From the NCBI RefSeq assembly GCF_002245655.1, contig NZ_NOIH01000026.1:94767-158766 (forward strand): DNA of 64,000 bases, read 5' to 3'. This DNA comes from Thauera propionica. Lineage in GTDB: Bacteria; Pseudomonadota; Gammaproteobacteria; Burkholderiales; Rhodocyclaceae. Below the pieces are notes generated by a model. The model saw only the letters and a program-made list of their open reading frames with translations. It did not search any database and was not told the origin of the DNA. The translations under genes and the position numbers were made by a program. Below are positions 18,451-31,072 of this stretch, piece after piece (the first letter of the stretch is position 1; each line of letters opens with the position of its first letter).

Positions 18451-18546
18451 GTTGTCCGTTGGTTTGTCGCATGCCATCCGCAACGCACTCGCCTCCACGG
18501 ACGATGCCGATACCCGCCACCGCAAGCGAAGTGGCGAAGAAAGACT

Positions 18547-18574
18547 TTGCAGGCGCAGAAACCTTTGCTATTAT
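18547..18574 (+). promoter_or_regulatory. sigma-70 promoter of tRNA-Leu copy 2
   Basis: TTGCAG (18547-18552) and TATTAT (18569-18574) are separated by 16 bases, ending 10 bases before the tRNA. It is weaker in match than the promoter of copy 1. Confidence 0.7.
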
Positions 18575-18584
18575 GCGCCTCCCT

Positions 18585-18669
<85 letters not shown>

Positions 18670-18678
18670 GTTGCAGGG

Positions 18679-18705
18679 AAAAGCCGGCTAAAAGCCGGCT
18701 TTTTT
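18679..18705 (+). terminator. intrinsic terminator after tRNA-Leu copy 2
   Basis: AAAAGCCGGCT pairs with AGCCGGCTTTT around a short A-rich loop, followed by a T run. The 203 bases from here to the purA stop show no further gene. Confidence 0.93.
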
Positions 18706-18908
18706 CGTTTACGCCGCCGTTCGTGCCGGCCCGTGCCGCCAGCGCTGAATCGGACATTGCCGCAGCACGCACGACGCTGGCCGGAAACGAGGAAGCGGCG
18801 CCCCCGGCAACAGGGTCACCTGGGGCGACCCTGCGCACGAACGACACCGCTTCCATCACGAAGCAGGCGCGGCCAGACAGCGGCCAACGCGAGCTTTCGA
18901 ACCGACGC

Positions 18909-20222
<1,314 letters not shown>

Positions 20223-21377
20223 TTACTCTCCCTGTAACGGCACGATCGCCCAGCGATCTCCCCGCTTCACCAGTTGCCGGTCGCAGCCGGCCTCGTTCCA
20301 AGTTCCATCATGTCCGGGTAGCGCGGTGACGACGATCTCGCCACGCGCACGCAGTGCCGCCACCTCCCGGCCGAGCTCCGCATCGTCGACGCAGGGCGCG
20401 AGAATGCCCGCGGCCTCGCCGCGCGCAGGCAACCGCCAGACCAGCTCGCGCAGGTCGAGGCTGAAGCCGGTCGCCGGCCGCGCACGACCGAAGGCTTCGC
20501 CCACGCGGTCGTAGCGGCCGCCCAGCGCGAGCGCCGCGGGCGAGTCCGCGCCGTAGGCCGCGAAGACGATACCGCTGTGATAGTGATAGCCACGCAGATC
20601 CGACAGGTCAAAACTGATCGGCAGGTCGGCCAGCGCCGCGGCAAGCTGACGCAGTTCGCCCAGCAAGCCAGCGATCTCCTCGTCCTGCGGCAGGCAGGCG
20701 GCCGCCCGCTCGAGCACCTCCGGCCCACCGTAGAGGCCCGGCAGCGCCAGTAGCGCCGTACGCACCGGTTCAGCGACGTCATCGAGCACGACCTGCAGCG
20801 TGGGCACGTCCTTGGCCTGCAGCAGGTCGAACAGTTCCTCCTCCCGCCCCGGCACCAGGCCGGCACGCGCAGCGAGCGCGTGAAAGAGACCGACGTGGCC
20901 GATATCGATGCGCGACGCCGGCACCTCAGCCAGACGCAACACCTCGGCCAGCAGGCGCAGGATCTCGACGTCCGCCTCGATGCCGGCATGGCCATAGAGT
21001 TCGGCGCCCAGTTGCAGCGGCTCGCGGGTGGCGGTTAGCGTTGACGGCAGCGTGTGCAGGGCGCTGCCGCAATAGCACAGCCGCGAGACGCCCTGGCGAT
21101 TGAGCAGATGCGCATCGATGCGCGTCACCTGCGGAGTCATGTCGGCACGCACACCCATGGTGCGACCCGACAGCTGATCCACCAGCTTGAAGGTGCGCAG
21201 CTTGAGGTCCTGCCCGGCACCGGTAGTGAGCGAATCAAGGTACTCGAGCAGCGGCGGCATCACCAGCTGATAGCCGCGAACGCGGAAGGCATCGAGCAGC
21301 CGGCGACGCAAGGTCTCGAGCTGGTGGGCTTCGGACGGCAGGGCGTCCTGGATGTGATCGGGCAATACCCAGCGCAT
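20223..21377 (-). CDS. hisZ: ATP phosphoribosyltransferase regulatory subunit
   Basis: A 384-residue histidyl-tRNA-synthetase-like protein without tRNA charging activity. It forms the hetero-octamer with short-form HisG and confers histidine feedback. It begins [15 protein letters not shown] and retains the class II synthetase fold ([19 protein letters not shown]). Its presence implies a short HisG elsewhere in the genome. It lies between the DUF2065 gene and purA, a usual betaproteobacterial arrangement. Confidence 0.93.
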   Translation of the reverse strand: MRWVLPDHIQDALPSEAHQLETLRRRLLDAFRVRGYQLVMPPLLEYLDSLTTGAGQDLKLRTFKLVDQLSGRTMGVRADMTPQVTRIDAHLLNRQGVSRLCYCGSALHTLPSTLTATREPLQLGAELYGHAGIEADVEILRLLAEVLRLAEVPASRIDIGHVGLFHALAARAGLVPGREEELFDLLQAKDVPTLQVVLDDVAEPVRTALLALPGLYGGPEVLERAAACLPQDEEIAGLLGELRQLAAALADLPISFDLSDLRGYHYHSGIVFAAYGADSPAALALGGRYDRVGEAFGRARPATGFSLDLRELVWRLPARGEAAGILAPCVDDAELGREVAALRARGEIVVTALPGHDGTWNEAGCDRQLVKRGDRWAIVPLQGE

Positions 21378-21383
21378 GGGGGT

Positions 21384-21569
21384 TCAGCTCAAGACGAAAA
21401 GAAGCAGCACACCCGCCAGCATCGAGGTCAGGCCGATGAAGCGGATCTGACCGTCGGCCATGCTGGCGAGACGCAAAAAAGTTTCGCGCCAGGCGGCTGG
21501 CGCGACGAAAGGAAGGATGCCTTCGATGATCAGCATCAGCGCGAAGGCAGTCAACAGGGAAGCACCCAT
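21384..21569 (-). CDS. DUF2065 (YjeT-like) small membrane protein
   Basis: A 61-residue protein with two predicted membrane helices (LLTAFALMLIIEGILPFV and IRFIGLTSMLAGVLLLFVL) separated by a short charged segment. It matches the small DUF2065 family usually found next to hflC and purA. Function is unknown. It lies 7 bases after hflC and 6 before hisZ. Confidence 0.85.
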   Translation of the reverse strand: MGASLLTAFALMLIIEGILPFVAPAAWRETFLRLASMADGQIRFIGLTSMLAGVLLLFVLS

Positions 21570-21576
21570 GGGGGAA

Positions 21577-22461
21577 TCAGTTCCTTGCGGAGCCCCCGGC
21601 GTCCTTCATGAAGCGGAAGAAGTCCGAACTCGGGTCCACCACCAGAACGTCGTCCTTGCCGGCAAAGCTGGCGCGGTAGGCTTCAAGACTGCGGTAGAAG
21701 GAGTAGAAGGACGGATTCTTGCCGAACGCCTCAGCGTAGATCGCGGTCGCCTTGGCGTCGCCTTCACCCTTGACCTGCTGAGCACTGCGATAGGCCTCGG
21801 CCACGATGACCTCACGCTGACGATCGGCATCGGCCCGGATCTTCTCGGCCTCGGCGGCACCCTGCGAGCGCAGTTCGTTTGCCACACGCTTGCGCTCGGC
21901 CTCCATGCGGCGATAAACGGACTCCGACACCTCGTTGGGCAGATCGACGCGCTTGAGGCGCACATCGACGATCTGCACGCCGATGGTACGGGCGTCGCGG
22001 TCGGCGCGCTCGCGCATCTGATCCATGATGAGCTCACGCTCGCCGGACACCACGTCGTGCACCGTGCGGCGGCCGAACTCCTCGCGCAGGCCGGCATTGA
22101 CCGTCTGCGTGAGGCGGGTACGCGCACGCGCCTCGTCGCCCGCGACCGACTCGTAGTAGAGGCGCGGATCAACGATGCGCCACTTCACGAAGTGGTCCAC
22201 CAGCACGTTCTTCTTCTCGGAGGTGATGAAGCGCTCGGGCTCCGCGGTATCCATGGTCAGGATGCGTTTGTCGAAGTAGCGCACGTTCTGGATCAGCGGC
22301 AGCTTGAACTTGAGACCCGGCTCGTCAATGACTTCCTTGATCTCGCCAAGCTGGAACACCATCGCGTGCTGGCGCTGGTCTACGGTAAACAGCGATGCCG
22401 ACGCGATCAGGATGATGACCAGCAGCGCGCCGCCAATCAGGGGAAACTTGTCACGCATCAT
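21577..22461 (-). CDS. hflC: FtsH protease modulator HflC
   Basis: A 294-residue SPFH/prohibitin-family protein anchored by one N-terminal helix (FPLIGGALLVIILIASASLF) with the body in the periplasm. With HflK it forms the large ring around the FtsH protease and limits membrane-protein degradation. It overlaps hflK by 4 bases (ATGA), indicating translational coupling. Confidence 0.95.
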   Translation of the reverse strand: MMRDKFPLIGGALLVIILIASASLFTVDQRQHAMVFQLGEIKEVIDEPGLKFKLPLIQNVRYFDKRILTMDTAEPERFITSEKKNVLVDHFVKWRIVDPRLYYESVAGDEARARTRLTQTVNAGLREEFGRRTVHDVVSGERELIMDQMRERADRDARTIGVQIVDVRLKRVDLPNEVSESVYRRMEAERKRVANELRSQGAAEAEKIRADADRQREVIVAEAYRSAQQVKGEGDAKATAIYAEAFGKNPSFYSFYRSLEAYRASFAGKDDVLVVDPSSDFFRFMKDAGGSARN

Positions 22462-23747
22462 CGTTCTCCACGCTCACGGCTTCGCATCAGGTCACGGTTG
22501 CGGGGGTCGGACGCCAATCCGGGGGCGTTCGAACTCAGCGCTGCCGCCGACTGGGGTTCGGGCGTGATGGACGCCGCCTTTGCGGACCCACCCGCCTGCT
22601 GCATCAGCTTGTCGAGTGGCAGGAACAGCAGATTGCCGTTGCCCTTGGCGTCGATCATGACCTTGGACGTGTTCGACATCACTTCCTGCATGGTCTCGAT
22701 GTACATCCGCTGGCGGGTCACTTCCGGCGCGCGGCTGTACTCGGCAAACACCTGGTTGAAGCGGCTCGCCTCACCCTCGGCATTCGCGACGACACGCTCG
22801 CGGTAGGCATTGGCTTCCTCGATCAGGCGCGACGCGGTACCACGCGCCCGCGGGATCACGTCGTTGGCGTAGGCCTCGCCCTCGTTCTTCTGGCGCTCGC
22901 GATCCTGGCCCGCCTTCACCGCGTCATCGAACGCCGCCTGCACCTGCTCGGGCGGCTGGGCGTTCTGCATCGTCACGCGGCTGATCTGGATGCCGGTCTC
23001 GTAACGGTCGAGGATGCGCTGCATCAGCTCGTGCGCGGTCGCGGCGATCTCCTCGCGACCTTCGTACAGCACGAAGTCCATTCGGCTCTTGCCGACGATC
23101 TCCCGCATCGCGGTTTCGGCCGCCTGGGCGACGGATTCGTCCGGGAAGCGGTTGTTGAAGACGTAGTTCTCCGGGCTCTTCAGCACGTACTGCACGGCGA
23201 ACTGGATGTTGATGATGTTCTCGTCATCGGTCAGCATCAACGACTCGCGCAGCACCTTGTTACGCTCCGAACCGCGATACCCCACCTCGACCGTACGCAC
23301 GCCGGTCAGATCGACGATCTCGTGAGTTTCGAACGGGTACGGCAGGCGCCACCGCAGGCCTGGCTCAGTCGTCTGCACGTATTCGCCAAGGCGCAGAACC
23401 ACGCCACGCTGGTTGGCATCGACCGTGTAGATGCCGCTCGCGAGCCAGACCACGCCGGCCAGCGCAAGCAACGCACCGATGCCGCCGCCGAACTGCTTGA
23501 AGGAGAAATTCGGCAGTTGCGGACCACCGTCGCCGCCCCCGCCCCCTCCGCCGCCCATGCCACGGTTCTGGCGCTTGCCGCCGAACATGCCGGTCAGACG
23601 CTGGTTGAAATCGCGCCAGACCTCCTCGAGATCGGGAGGTCCCTGGTTATTGCCGCGGTTGCCGTCGCCGCGCTGACCATCGTTGCGGTCACGGTCGCGG
23701 TCATTGTCGCCGCCCTGGCCGCCCCAGCGGGGGTCGTTAAGTGACAT
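22458..23747 (-). CDS. hflK: FtsH protease modulator HflK
   Basis: A 429-residue SPFH-family partner of HflC. The N-terminal cytoplasmic part is very rich in Gly, Asp, Arg and Asn (residues 5-70, with a run of Gly near 60). A membrane helix follows near residue 80 (GGIGALLALAGVVWLASGIY) and then the SPFH domain. The ATG at 23747 (MSLNDPRWGG, the conserved HflK opening) was chosen rather than a start six codons upstream. Confidence 0.95.
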   Translation of the reverse strand: MSLNDPRWGGQGGDNDRDRDRNDGQRGDGNRGNNQGPPDLEEVWRDFNQRLTGMFGGKRQNRGMGGGGGGGGDGGPQLPNFSFKQFGGGIGALLALAGVVWLASGIYTVDANQRGVVLRLGEYVQTTEPGLRWRLPYPFETHEIVDLTGVRTVEVGYRGSERNKVLRESLMLTDDENIINIQFAVQYVLKSPENYVFNNRFPDESVAQAAETAMREIVGKSRMDFVLYEGREEIAATAHELMQRILDRYETGIQISRVTMQNAQPPEQVQAAFDDAVKAGQDRERQKNEGEAYANDVIPRARGTASRLIEEANAYRERVVANAEGEASRFNQVFAEYSRAPEVTRQRMYIETMQEVMSNTSKVMIDAKGNGNLLFLPLDKLMQQAGGSAKAASITPEPQSAAALSSNAPGLASDPRNRDLMRSRERGER

Positions 23748-23761
23748 GAGAATGCCCGTAA

Positions 23762-24907
23762 TCACGATTGAGAAGGAAGTTCATCCACCGTACCGGATTC
23801 CCGGCCGGCATCTTCATGGAAGGTCTGCTGCGCCGCTTCGGCAAGCGCTTCGCGAAGCAGATCAAGACCTTCGCCCGTTCGGGCGCTCAAAAAAACGCGC
23901 CGAATGTTACCACAGTCACCCCGCTCGACCGCCGGCTCGGCGCGCGTGAGGTCGATCTTGTTCCAGACGAGGACCTGCGGCACGTCGGCCGCACCGATCT
24001 CGGCAAGAACCTCGTTCACTGCGGCGATCTGCGCATCGCGATCCTCGCTCGCGGAATCCACGACATGCAGCAGGAGGTCGGCCTGCACCGTTTCCTCGAG
24101 CGTCGCGCGAAACGCGGCAACGAGGGCATGAGGCAGGTCGCGGATGAAGCCGACGGTGTCCGACAGCACGACACTCGCTCCGCCCACATAGAGCCGGCGC
24201 GAAGTCGTGTCGAGTGTGGCGAAGAGCTGATCGGCCGCATAGGCCCCCGCCTTCGTCAGCGCATTGAACAGCGTCGATTTGCCCGCATTGGTGTAACCGA
24301 CCAAAGAGACAGACAGAACGTCGCGGCGTTCCCGGGCGCGGCGCCGAACCTTGCGTTGTTTTTCGATCTGGGCGAGGCGCGACTTCAACATCTTGACCCG
24401 GTTGCCGAGCAAGCGCCGGTCGGTCTCCAGCTGTTTCTCACCCGGGCCGCGCAGGCCGATACCGCCCTTCTGCCGCTCAAGGTGGGACCAGCCGCGCACC
24501 AGCCGGGTGGACAGATGCTCGAGCTGAGCGAGCTCGACCTGCAGCTTGCCCTCGTGACTGCGCGCGCGCTGGGCGAAGATGTCGAGGATCAGCGCAGTGC
24601 GGTCGATGACCATGCACTCGAGCTGACGCTCGAGGTTGCGCTGCTGCGCGGGCGACAGGGCATGGTTGAAAATGACGATGTCCGCCTCATGCGCACGCAG
24701 TGCCTCACCGATCTCCTGCACCTTGCCGCTGCCGGCAAACAGCTTGGGATCGGGCGCTGCGCGCTTGCCCTGCACGACGGCCTCGACACTCGCGCCCGCA
24801 CTGAGCACCAGCAGCTTCAGTTCGGAAAGACGTTCGTCGATTGCACCCTGGCCGAGGTCAAGCTGAACCAGGATTGCCCGCTCGCCGGATGCGGGGCGCT
24901 CAAACAT
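23762..24907 (-). CDS. hflX: ribosome-associated GTPase HflX
   Basis: A 381-residue GTPase that splits stalled 70S ribosomes under stress. An N-terminal HflX domain and a coiled linker (GLRGPGEKQLETDRR) precede the G domain with GYTNAGKST near residue 203, DTVGF and WNKIDL. The ATG at 24907 is preferred to a GTG two codons earlier. It sits in the usual hfq-hflX-hflK-hflC order, 14 bases before hflK. Confidence 0.95.
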   Translation of the reverse strand: MFERPASGERAILVQLDLGQGAIDERLSELKLLVLSAGASVEAVVQGKRAAPDPKLFAGSGKVQEIGEALRAHEADIVIFNHALSPAQQRNLERQLECMVIDRTALILDIFAQRARSHEGKLQVELAQLEHLSTRLVRGWSHLERQKGGIGLRGPGEKQLETDRRLLGNRVKMLKSRLAQIEKQRKVRRRARERRDVLSVSLVGYTNAGKSTLFNALTKAGAYAADQLFATLDTTSRRLYVGGASVVLSDTVGFIRDLPHALVAAFRATLEETVQADLLLHVVDSASEDRDAQIAAVNEVLAEIGAADVPQVLVWNKIDLTRAEPAVERGDCGNIRRVFLSARTGEGLDLLREALAEAAQQTFHEDAGRESGTVDELPSQS

Positions 24908-24958
24908 GCACACCCCCTGCGGCCGGGCGGGACCGGCCGCATGAAATCGCCAGGGCGA

Positions 24959-25195
24959 TCAGTTGCCGTCTTCCTGCTGCTGGATGACGACCGGACGGGC
25001 CGGCACGACGGTGGAGATGGCATGCTTGTACACCATCTGCGTGACGGTGTTCTTGAGCAGCACGACGTACTGGTCGAACGACTCGACCTGGCCCTGCAGC
25101 TTGATTCCGTTGACCAGATAGATCGAAACCGGAATGTGCTCGCGGCGCAGCGTGTTCAGGAACGGGTCTTGTAGAAGTTGCCCTTTGTTGCTCAT
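24959..25195 (-). CDS. hfq: RNA chaperone Hfq
   Basis: A 78-residue Sm-like protein that forms a hexameric ring and pairs small RNAs with mRNAs. The Sm1 and Sm2 motifs are clear ([19 protein letters not shown], then [14 protein letters not shown]). The C-terminal tail is short (VIQQQEDGN), as in betaproteobacteria. It lies upstream of hflX with a 51-base gap. The 113 bases before it are AT-richer than average and may hold a promoter, though I could not fix one. Confidence 0.97.
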   Translation of the reverse strand: MSNKGQLLQDPFLNTLRREHIPVSIYLVNGIKLQGQVESFDQYVVLLKNTVTQMVYKHAISTVVPARPVVIQQQEDGN

Positions 25196-25308
25196 GAGTG
25201 AACCTCGGTATTTTCTGTTTATAAGAATGTAATGGATTTGATGTTGCACCGCCACATCGCAGTATGCATCGAAATCCGGGTGTGGAAACAGGTTCCTGCG
25301 CTGCGCGC

Positions 25309-26637
25309 TCAGTCCCTCGCAGCGTAAGGATTGTGCGTGGTCCGGAACTGGATGCGCAAGGGCGTACCCTGCAGCTTGAAGGCATCCATGAAGCAGCGTT
25401 CGAGATAGCGCACGTAGGATGCGGGAATGTCGTCCAGCGCGTTGCCGTGGATCACGATCACCGGCGGATTCATGCCGCCCTGGTGTGCGTAGCGCATCTT
25501 CGGGCGCTGCATGCCATGGCGCGGCGGCGCCTGACGCGCGACGGCCTGCTGCAGCGTGCGGGTCAGGCGCGGGGTCGACAGGTTGGCTGTGGCCGCCGCA
25601 TAGGCCGCGTCGACGGACTTCAGCAGACCGCCGATACCCTGCGCCTGCAAGGCCGAGATCTGATGGAAACGGGCAAAGCCGAGGAAGGCCAGCTTGCGCG
25701 CGATGTCGGCCTTCAGGCGGTCGCGCTGGTAATCGTCGACCGCGTCCCATTTGTTGATCGCCACCACCAAGGCCCGCCCGGCCTCGAGCGCGAAGCCGGC
25801 GATGTGCGCATCCTGATCGGAAATATCCTGGGCCGCGTCGAGCACGAGGACGATCACGTTGGCTTCCTGGATCGCCTGCAGGGTCTTGATCACCGAGAAT
25901 TTCTCGATGGCCTCGAACACCTTGCCGCGCCGGCGCAGGCCAGCGGTATCGATCAGGGTGTAGCGCTTGCCGCCGCGCTCGAACGGGATCGCAATCGCGT
26001 CGCGTGTGGTGCCCGGCAAGTCAAAGGCGATCACGCGCTCTTCGCCAAGCAAGGTGTTCACCAGCGTCGACTTGCCGACATTGGGTCGGCCGACGATGGC
26101 CACCTTCGGGCCTTCATCCTCGGCCGCTTCCTTGTCGCTATCGAGCGGGAAGGGCGACAGCACGATCTCGACGAGCTGTTTGATGCCGTCGCCATGCGCG
26201 GCCGACACCGGAAGCGGATCGCCCAGGCCCAGCGCATGGAAGTCGGCCGCGACAATCGCACGGTCGAGACCTTCCGCCTTGTTGACCACGAGGTGCACCG
26301 GCCGACCGGCGCGGCGCAGGCGTGCCGCGATCTGCTCGTCGTGTGGTGTCCGCCCGGCACGGCCATCGACCAGGAACAGCAGCACGTCGGCCTCGGCAAT
26401 GGCCTGCTCGGCCTGCCGCGCCATCTCGTGCATGATGCCGTCCTTGGCGACGGGGTCGAAGCCCGCGGTATCGACGACCAGGTAGTCGCGATCGCCGACC
26501 CGGCCGATGCCGTAGTGGCGGTCACGCGTCAGTCCGGGCTGGTCCGCGACCAGCGCGTCGCGGGTGCGCGTGAGACGGTTGAACAGGGTCGACTTGCCGA
26601 CATTGGGCCGGCCGACCAGGACGATGGTAGGTTTCAC
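25309..26637 (-). CDS. der: ribosome biogenesis GTPase Der
   Basis: A 442-residue essential GTPase (EngA) for 50S subunit maturation, with two tandem G domains. Each has GRPNVGKST (near residues 8 and 182), a DTAGF or DTAGL switch and NKxD-type base recognition. A KH-like C-terminal domain follows. It lies between bamB and hfq, as in many betaproteobacteria. Confidence 0.97.
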   Translation of the reverse strand: MKPTIVLVGRPNVGKSTLFNRLTRTRDALVADQPGLTRDRHYGIGRVGDRDYLVVDTAGFDPVAKDGIMHEMARQAEQAIAEADVLLFLVDGRAGRTPHDEQIAARLRRAGRPVHLVVNKAEGLDRAIVAADFHALGLGDPLPVSAAHGDGIKQLVEIVLSPFPLDSDKEAAEDEGPKVAIVGRPNVGKSTLVNTLLGEERVIAFDLPGTTRDAIAIPFERGGKRYTLIDTAGLRRRGKVFEAIEKFSVIKTLQAIQEANVIVLVLDAAQDISDQDAHIAGFALEAGRALVVAINKWDAVDDYQRDRLKADIARKLAFLGFARFHQISALQAQGIGGLLKSVDAAYAAATANLSTPRLTRTLQQAVARQAPPRHGMQRPKMRYAHQGGMNPPVIVIHGNALDDIPASYVRYLERCFMDAFKLQGTPLRIQFRTTHNPYAARD

Positions 26638-26652
26638 TTAAAGTAATCCGCC

Positions 26653-27795
26653 TTAACGCAGTTCGTAGGCGGTGATCTCACCGTCACGGCCCTGCACGAT
26701 GAAGCCACGCCCGTAGGCGAGTGGTGGCGCAGACAGCGGACCGTCGCCGGCGCGCGCGCGCGCGGCAAAGGCCCCGGAATCTCGACTGAGCGCGTGCACG
26801 TAACCCTCCACATCGCCGACGACGACGTAATCGCCGACGATCAGCGGGCGCGACACTGCCCTGCGCGCCATCGAGTCCTGTTTCCAGACGCTGGCACCAC
26901 TGTAGACATCAAGCGCATGCACGGCATCGCGCTCGTCGGTGATCACCGCGAAGCGCGCATCTCGGTCCATGCCCACGCTGCTCGAGAAATCGCGCGCCCA
27001 CAGTGCGTTGCCATTGCTGGTATCGAAGCAGGCCGCGCGCCCCTGGTAGGACACCGCGCACACCTCGCGCCGACCCACGACCGGCGTACCGGCGACGTCG
27101 GCCACGCGCTCCAGTTCGGTCGAACCGCGCGGCACTGCGACCGACAGCTCGGTGATGGCCCCACCGTTGGCCGCGTTGATCACCACCAGCTTGCCACCGG
27201 GGAAACCAGCCAGCACCACGTTGCCCTCGAGCACGACGCCCGAGAAGTTGCGCAGCGCAAGCGGAGGGTTGGCACGCTGATAGACCCAGCGCCGGCTGCC
27301 GTCACGCGCGCTGAGCGCGATCAGGCGGTTATCGGAGGCTCGCAACACGACGAGATCGCTGCTGACGGCAGGCTGGGCAAGCACTTCGGCGCCGATCGTG
27401 GCGCGCCAGCGTTCGCTGCCGCTGTCCGCGTCATAGGCGATCGCAATACCGCTGGCCGTGACCACCACGGCGATGCGACCATCCGCCCCGACGCCTGCCG
27501 ACAACCGCGTATCGGCATCCACGCGCCACACCTGACGGCCGCTGTCGAAGCGGGCGACGTCGCCATCCTCGCCGGCGGCATAGACGCTCTCGCCGACGAC
27601 CGCCGGCTGGAACAGATAGGCGCCCGATTCGCCGATGTCGACGCTCCACAGTGCAACCAGCTCGGCACTGGGCTTGAAGTCCGCCAATTCGGCGGGCTTC
27701 GGTTTGGCGCTGGCGAAGGGGTTGAGGGACGAGCAGCCGGTCGCCAGCACAATCGCGGCAACGAGTGGCACCACACGCAGGGAAGCAAGCTTCAT
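26653..27795 (-). CDS. bamB: outer membrane assembly lipoprotein BamB
   Basis: A 380-residue lipoprotein subunit of the BAM complex for outer-membrane protein folding. The lipobox LATGC ends the signal peptide near residue 21. The rest is a PQQ-type eight-bladed propeller, with repeated units ending in segments such as ALSARDGSRRWVYQR and ALDVYSGASVWKQDS. It is 3 bases after the yfgM-like gene and 15 before der. Confidence 0.95.
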   Translation of the reverse strand: MKLASLRVVPLVAAIVLATGCSSLNPFASAKPKPAELADFKPSAELVALWSVDIGESGAYLFQPAVVGESVYAAGEDGDVARFDSGRQVWRVDADTRLSAGVGADGRIAVVVTASGIAIAYDADSGSERWRATIGAEVLAQPAVSSDLVVLRASDNRLIALSARDGSRRWVYQRANPPLALRNFSGVVLEGNVVLAGFPGGKLVVINAANGGAITELSVAVPRGSTELERVADVAGTPVVGRREVCAVSYQGRAACFDTSNGNALWARDFSSSVGMDRDARFAVITDERDAVHALDVYSGASVWKQDSMARRAVSRPLIVGDYVVVGDVEGYVHALSRDSGAFAARARAGDGPLSAPPLAYGRGFIVQGRDGEITAYELR

Positions 27796-27798
27796 CGG

Positions 27799-28446
27799 TC
27801 AGCCTTCCAGGGATTCGAGTTTGACGCGCACGACTTCGCGCAGGGTCGTGGCCTGATCGCCACCGCTGGCCAGCGCTTCGATCGCAGCCTGGTAGGCAGC
27901 ACGGGCCTCCGCGGCCTTGCCCTGTGCTGCGAGCACATCGCCGCGCAGGTCGGCATAGCGCGCAGCATACGTGGCGGTCGGCGCGGCCTGCAGACGCGCG
28001 AGCGCCGCGTCCAGTTCGCCCTTCTGCAGCAACACTGCGGCCAGGCGCAGGCGCGCCAGATCGCGCAGGGCCGGGTCCTTACCCTTGTCCGCCGCCCACT
28101 CGAGCTGGGCGCGCGCATTGTCGAGATCGCCGCCGCTGAACTGGACGCCGGCGGAGAGCAAGGCGCCGAGCTGCGCGTAGGCTGTGCCCGAGTACTCGCC
28201 GATCAGCCGACCTGCTGCATCGCGTGCCTTCTGCGCGTCCTGCTGCTCGGCCGCCTGCTGCACGGCAAAATACAACGCGCCGGCTTCACCCGCATTCCGA
28301 TTCTGGTACCACTGCCAGCCCTGCCAGCCGACCGACGCCAGCGCGGCGATCATGGCGATCGTCGTCACCAGCGTGCCGTACTGCGCCCACCAGGCCTTGA
28401 GTTCGGAGATCTGTTCCTGTTCTTCGAGGTCGTACACCGCCATCAT
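27799..28446 (-). CDS. yfgM: YfgM-like periplasmic TPR ancillary chaperone
   Basis: A 215-residue protein with a short cytoplasmic N-terminus ([19 protein letters not shown]), one membrane helix (about residues 24-44) and periplasmic tetratricopeptide-like repeats. The family is linked to the SecYEG translocon and PpiD. It overlaps the hisS stop by 4 bases (ATGA) and precedes bamB by 3, which suggests one transcript and coupled translation. Confidence 0.9.
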   Translation of the reverse strand: MMAVYDLEEQEQISELKAWWAQYGTLVTTIAMIAALASVGWQGWQWYQNRNAGEAGALYFAVQQAAEQQDAQKARDAAGRLIGEYSGTAYAQLGALLSAGVQFSGGDLDNARAQLEWAADKGKDPALRDLARLRLAAVLLQKGELDAALARLQAAPTATYAARYADLRGDVLAAQGKAAEARAAYQAAIEALASGGDQATTLREVVRVKLESLEG

Positions 28447-29738
28447 TCAGCCCCTTCTTCTTCATTGCCGTAAAGCAGTTCCGCCATCGCCTCGGGCAGC
28501 GCCTCGAGCGACACACGCTGCTGGCCACCCGGCCCGCGCAGGGGCTTGATCCCCACTTCGCCGGCGAGCGCTTCATCCTCGCCGATGACGACCGCCACCG
28601 GGGCGCCACTGCCGTCGGCCTTCTTCATCTGCGACTTGAAGCTGCCGCCACCGCAATGCAGGATCGCGGCGAAACCATGCTCGCGCAAGGCCTCGGCCGC
28701 ACGGAAAGCCAGCCGCGCAGCAGCGTCGCCCATGTGCACCACGTAGGCGTCGACCACCGGGCGCTCGGGTTCGCCACCGCACTCCTTCCACAACAACAAC
28801 AGGCGCTCGATGCCGATCGCGAAGCCCGCGGCCGGCTGCGACTTGCCGCCGAGTTGCTCGACCAGGCCGTCGTAGCGCCCGCCGGCGCAGATCGTGCCCT
28901 GCGCACCCAGACGCGTGGTGACCCACTCGAACACGGTACGGTTGTAGTAGTCCAGCCCGCGTACCAGTCGGTGATTGATGCGGTACGGAATTCCGGCATC
29001 CTTGAGGAAGACCTGCACCGCCTCGAAGTGCGCCTTCGACTCCTCGCCGAGGTAGTCGGCAAGCTTCGGCGCGGCCTCGACGATCGCCTGCAGGTCCGGG
29101 TTCTTGGTGTCCAGAATGCGCAGCGGGTTGGTGTACAGGCGGCGCTTGCCGTCCTCGTCGAGCTTGTCCTGGTGCTGTTCGAGATAGGCGATCAGCGCGG
29201 CGCGATGCTGCGCACGCTCCTCTGGCGAACCGAGCGAGTTGATCTCGAGTGCGACATCCTCCAGCCCGAGATCCTCCCACAGGCGCGCGCACATCAGGAT
29301 CAGTTCGGCGTCGGTATCCGGCCCGGCAAAACCGAGCGCCTCGACACCGATCTGGTGGAACTGGCGGTAACGGCCCTTCTGCGGACGTTCGTGGCGGAAC
29401 ATCGGCCCGTAGTAGTACAGCCGCTGCGGACCGGCCGAGGCCACCAGGTTGTGCTGGATCGTAGCACGCACGCAGGATGCCGTACCTTCCGGGCGCAACG
29501 TGAGATGCTCGCCATTCAGCGCATCCTCGAAGGAGTACATCTCCTTCTCGACGATGTCGGTGACCTCGCCGATGGCGCGCTTGAACAGCGGCGTCGGCTC
29601 GACGATGGGCATGCGGATCGGGCGATAGCCATAGCTCTGCAGCCAGTCGCGCACAATGTCTTCGAAGTATTCCCAGGTTTCGGCGTCTTCGGGCAGGATG
29701 TCATTCATCCCGCGCACGGCCTGCAAGGTCTGGCTCAT
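28443..29738 (-). CDS. hisS: histidyl-tRNA synthetase
   Basis: A 431-residue class II aminoacyl-tRNA synthetase. The opening [11 protein letters not shown], motif 2 ([20 protein letters not shown]) and the histidine-specific [10 protein letters not shown] region are present. The anticodon-binding domain forms the C-terminus. It stands in the conserved ispG-hisS-yfgM-bamB-der order. Confidence 0.97.
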   Translation of the reverse strand: MSQTLQAVRGMNDILPEDAETWEYFEDIVRDWLQSYGYRPIRMPIVEPTPLFKRAIGEVTDIVEKEMYSFEDALNGEHLTLRPEGTASCVRATIQHNLVASAGPQRLYYYGPMFRHERPQKGRYRQFHQIGVEALGFAGPDTDAELILMCARLWEDLGLEDVALEINSLGSPEERAQHRAALIAYLEQHQDKLDEDGKRRLYTNPLRILDTKNPDLQAIVEAAPKLADYLGEESKAHFEAVQVFLKDAGIPYRINHRLVRGLDYYNRTVFEWVTTRLGAQGTICAGGRYDGLVEQLGGKSQPAAGFAIGIERLLLLWKECGGEPERPVVDAYVVHMGDAAARLAFRAAEALREHGFAAILHCGGGSFKSQMKKADGSGAPVAVVIGEDEALAGEVGIKPLRGPGGQQRVSLEALPEAMAELLYGNEEEGAE

Positions 29739-29797
29739 GAGTGCTTGGTCTTTGCGTTGTTGCGTCGATGCGCTGTTGTTATCTTGCGGCGCGGCCC

Positions 29798-31057
29798 TCA
29801 GCCGCCCTTCTTCACGTACTTGGTGGCCACGTAGTCGTCCACGATGGCCTTGAACTCGGCGGCGATGTTGTCACCGCGCAGGGTGACAACCTTCTCGCCA
29901 TCCACATACACCGGCGCCGCGGGCGATTCGCCGGTACCCGGCAGCGAGATGCCGATGTTGGCGTGCTTGGACTCGCCCGGGCCGTTCACCACGCAGCCCA
30001 TCACGGCCAGCGTCATGTTCTCGACACCGTCGTACTGCTCGCGCCACACCGGCATCTGCGCACGCACATAATCCTGGATGCCCGACGCCAGTTCCTGGAA
30101 GAAAGTGCTGGTGGTGCGTCCACACCCCGGGCAGGCAGTGACCATCGGCGTGAAGGCGCGCAAGCCCATGGTCTGCAGGATCTCCTGCGCAACCACGACT
30201 TCCTGCGTGCGGCTGCCCCCCGGCTCGGGGGTCAGCGAGATACGAATGGTGTCGCCGATACCCTCCTGCAGCAGCACGGCAAGCGCGGCGGTGGAGCCGA
30301 CGATACCCTTGCTGCCCATGCCCGCCTCGGTGAGACCGAGATGCAGGGCGTATTCGCTGCGGCGGGCAAGGTCACGGTACACCGCGATGAGATCCTGCAC
30401 GCTCGATACCTTGGCCGACAGGATGATGCGGTTGCCGGCAAGGCCGTATTCCTCGGCCTTCGCGGCCGATTCGAGCGCGGAGACTACGAGCGCCTCGCGC
30501 ATGACCGCACCGGCGTCGCGTGGCTCGGCGCGTTTGGCGTTGGCGTCCATGATGCGGGCCAGCACAGACTGGTCCAGACTGCCCCAGTTGACGCCAATGC
30601 GCACCGGCTTGTCGTAGCGGCAGGCAAGTTCGACGATGGCTGCGAACTGCGGATCGCGCTTGCTGCCCGCGCCGACGTTGCCGGGGTTGATGCGGAACTT
30701 GGCGAGCGCCTCGGCGCAGGCTGGGAAGTCGGTCAGCAGCTTGTGACCGTTGTAGTGGAAGTCGCCGACAAGCGGCACATCCATGTTGAGCGCCAGCAGA
30801 CGGTCGCGGATGTGTGGCACGGCCTTGGCTGCGGCCTCGTTGTTCACCGTGATGCGCACGATCTCCGACCCCGCGCGCGCCAGCTCGGCAACCTGCATCG
30901 CCGTGCCGAGCACATCGGCGGTATCGGTGTTGGTCATCGACTGCACGACGACCGGCGCCCCCCCGCCCACGCGGACGCGCCCGATGACGACCTCGCGCGT
31001 GAGCCGACGAGCCAGGGGAGATGCTTCGATGGGAGAGTGCGAGAAATCTTGCGTCAT
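29798..31057 (-). CDS. ispG: 4-hydroxy-3-methylbut-2-en-1-yl diphosphate synthase
   Basis: A 419-residue [4Fe-4S] enzyme of the MEP isoprenoid pathway converting MEcPP to HMBPP. The N-terminal TIM barrel begins with [16 protein letters not shown]. The C-terminal cluster-binding part has [12 protein letters not shown] and [16 protein letters not shown] with the expected cysteines. It lies 15 bases after rodZ. Confidence 0.97.
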   Translation of the reverse strand: MTQDFSHSPIEASPLARRLTREVVIGRVRVGGGAPVVVQSMTNTDTADVLGTAMQVAELARAGSEIVRITVNNEAAAKAVPHIRDRLLALNMDVPLVGDFHYNGHKLLTDFPACAEALAKFRINPGNVGAGSKRDPQFAAIVELACRYDKPVRIGVNWGSLDQSVLARIMDANAKRAEPRDAGAVMREALVVSALESAAKAEEYGLAGNRIILSAKVSSVQDLIAVYRDLARRSEYALHLGLTEAGMGSKGIVGSTAALAVLLQEGIGDTIRISLTPEPGGSRTQEVVVAQEILQTMGLRAFTPMVTACPGCGRTTSTFFQELASGIQDYVRAQMPVWREQYDGVENMTLAVMGCVVNGPGESKHANIGISLPGTGESPAAPVYVDGEKVVTLRGDNIAAEFKAIVDDYVATKYVKKGG

Positions 31058-31072
31058 CTTGATCGACAGAAA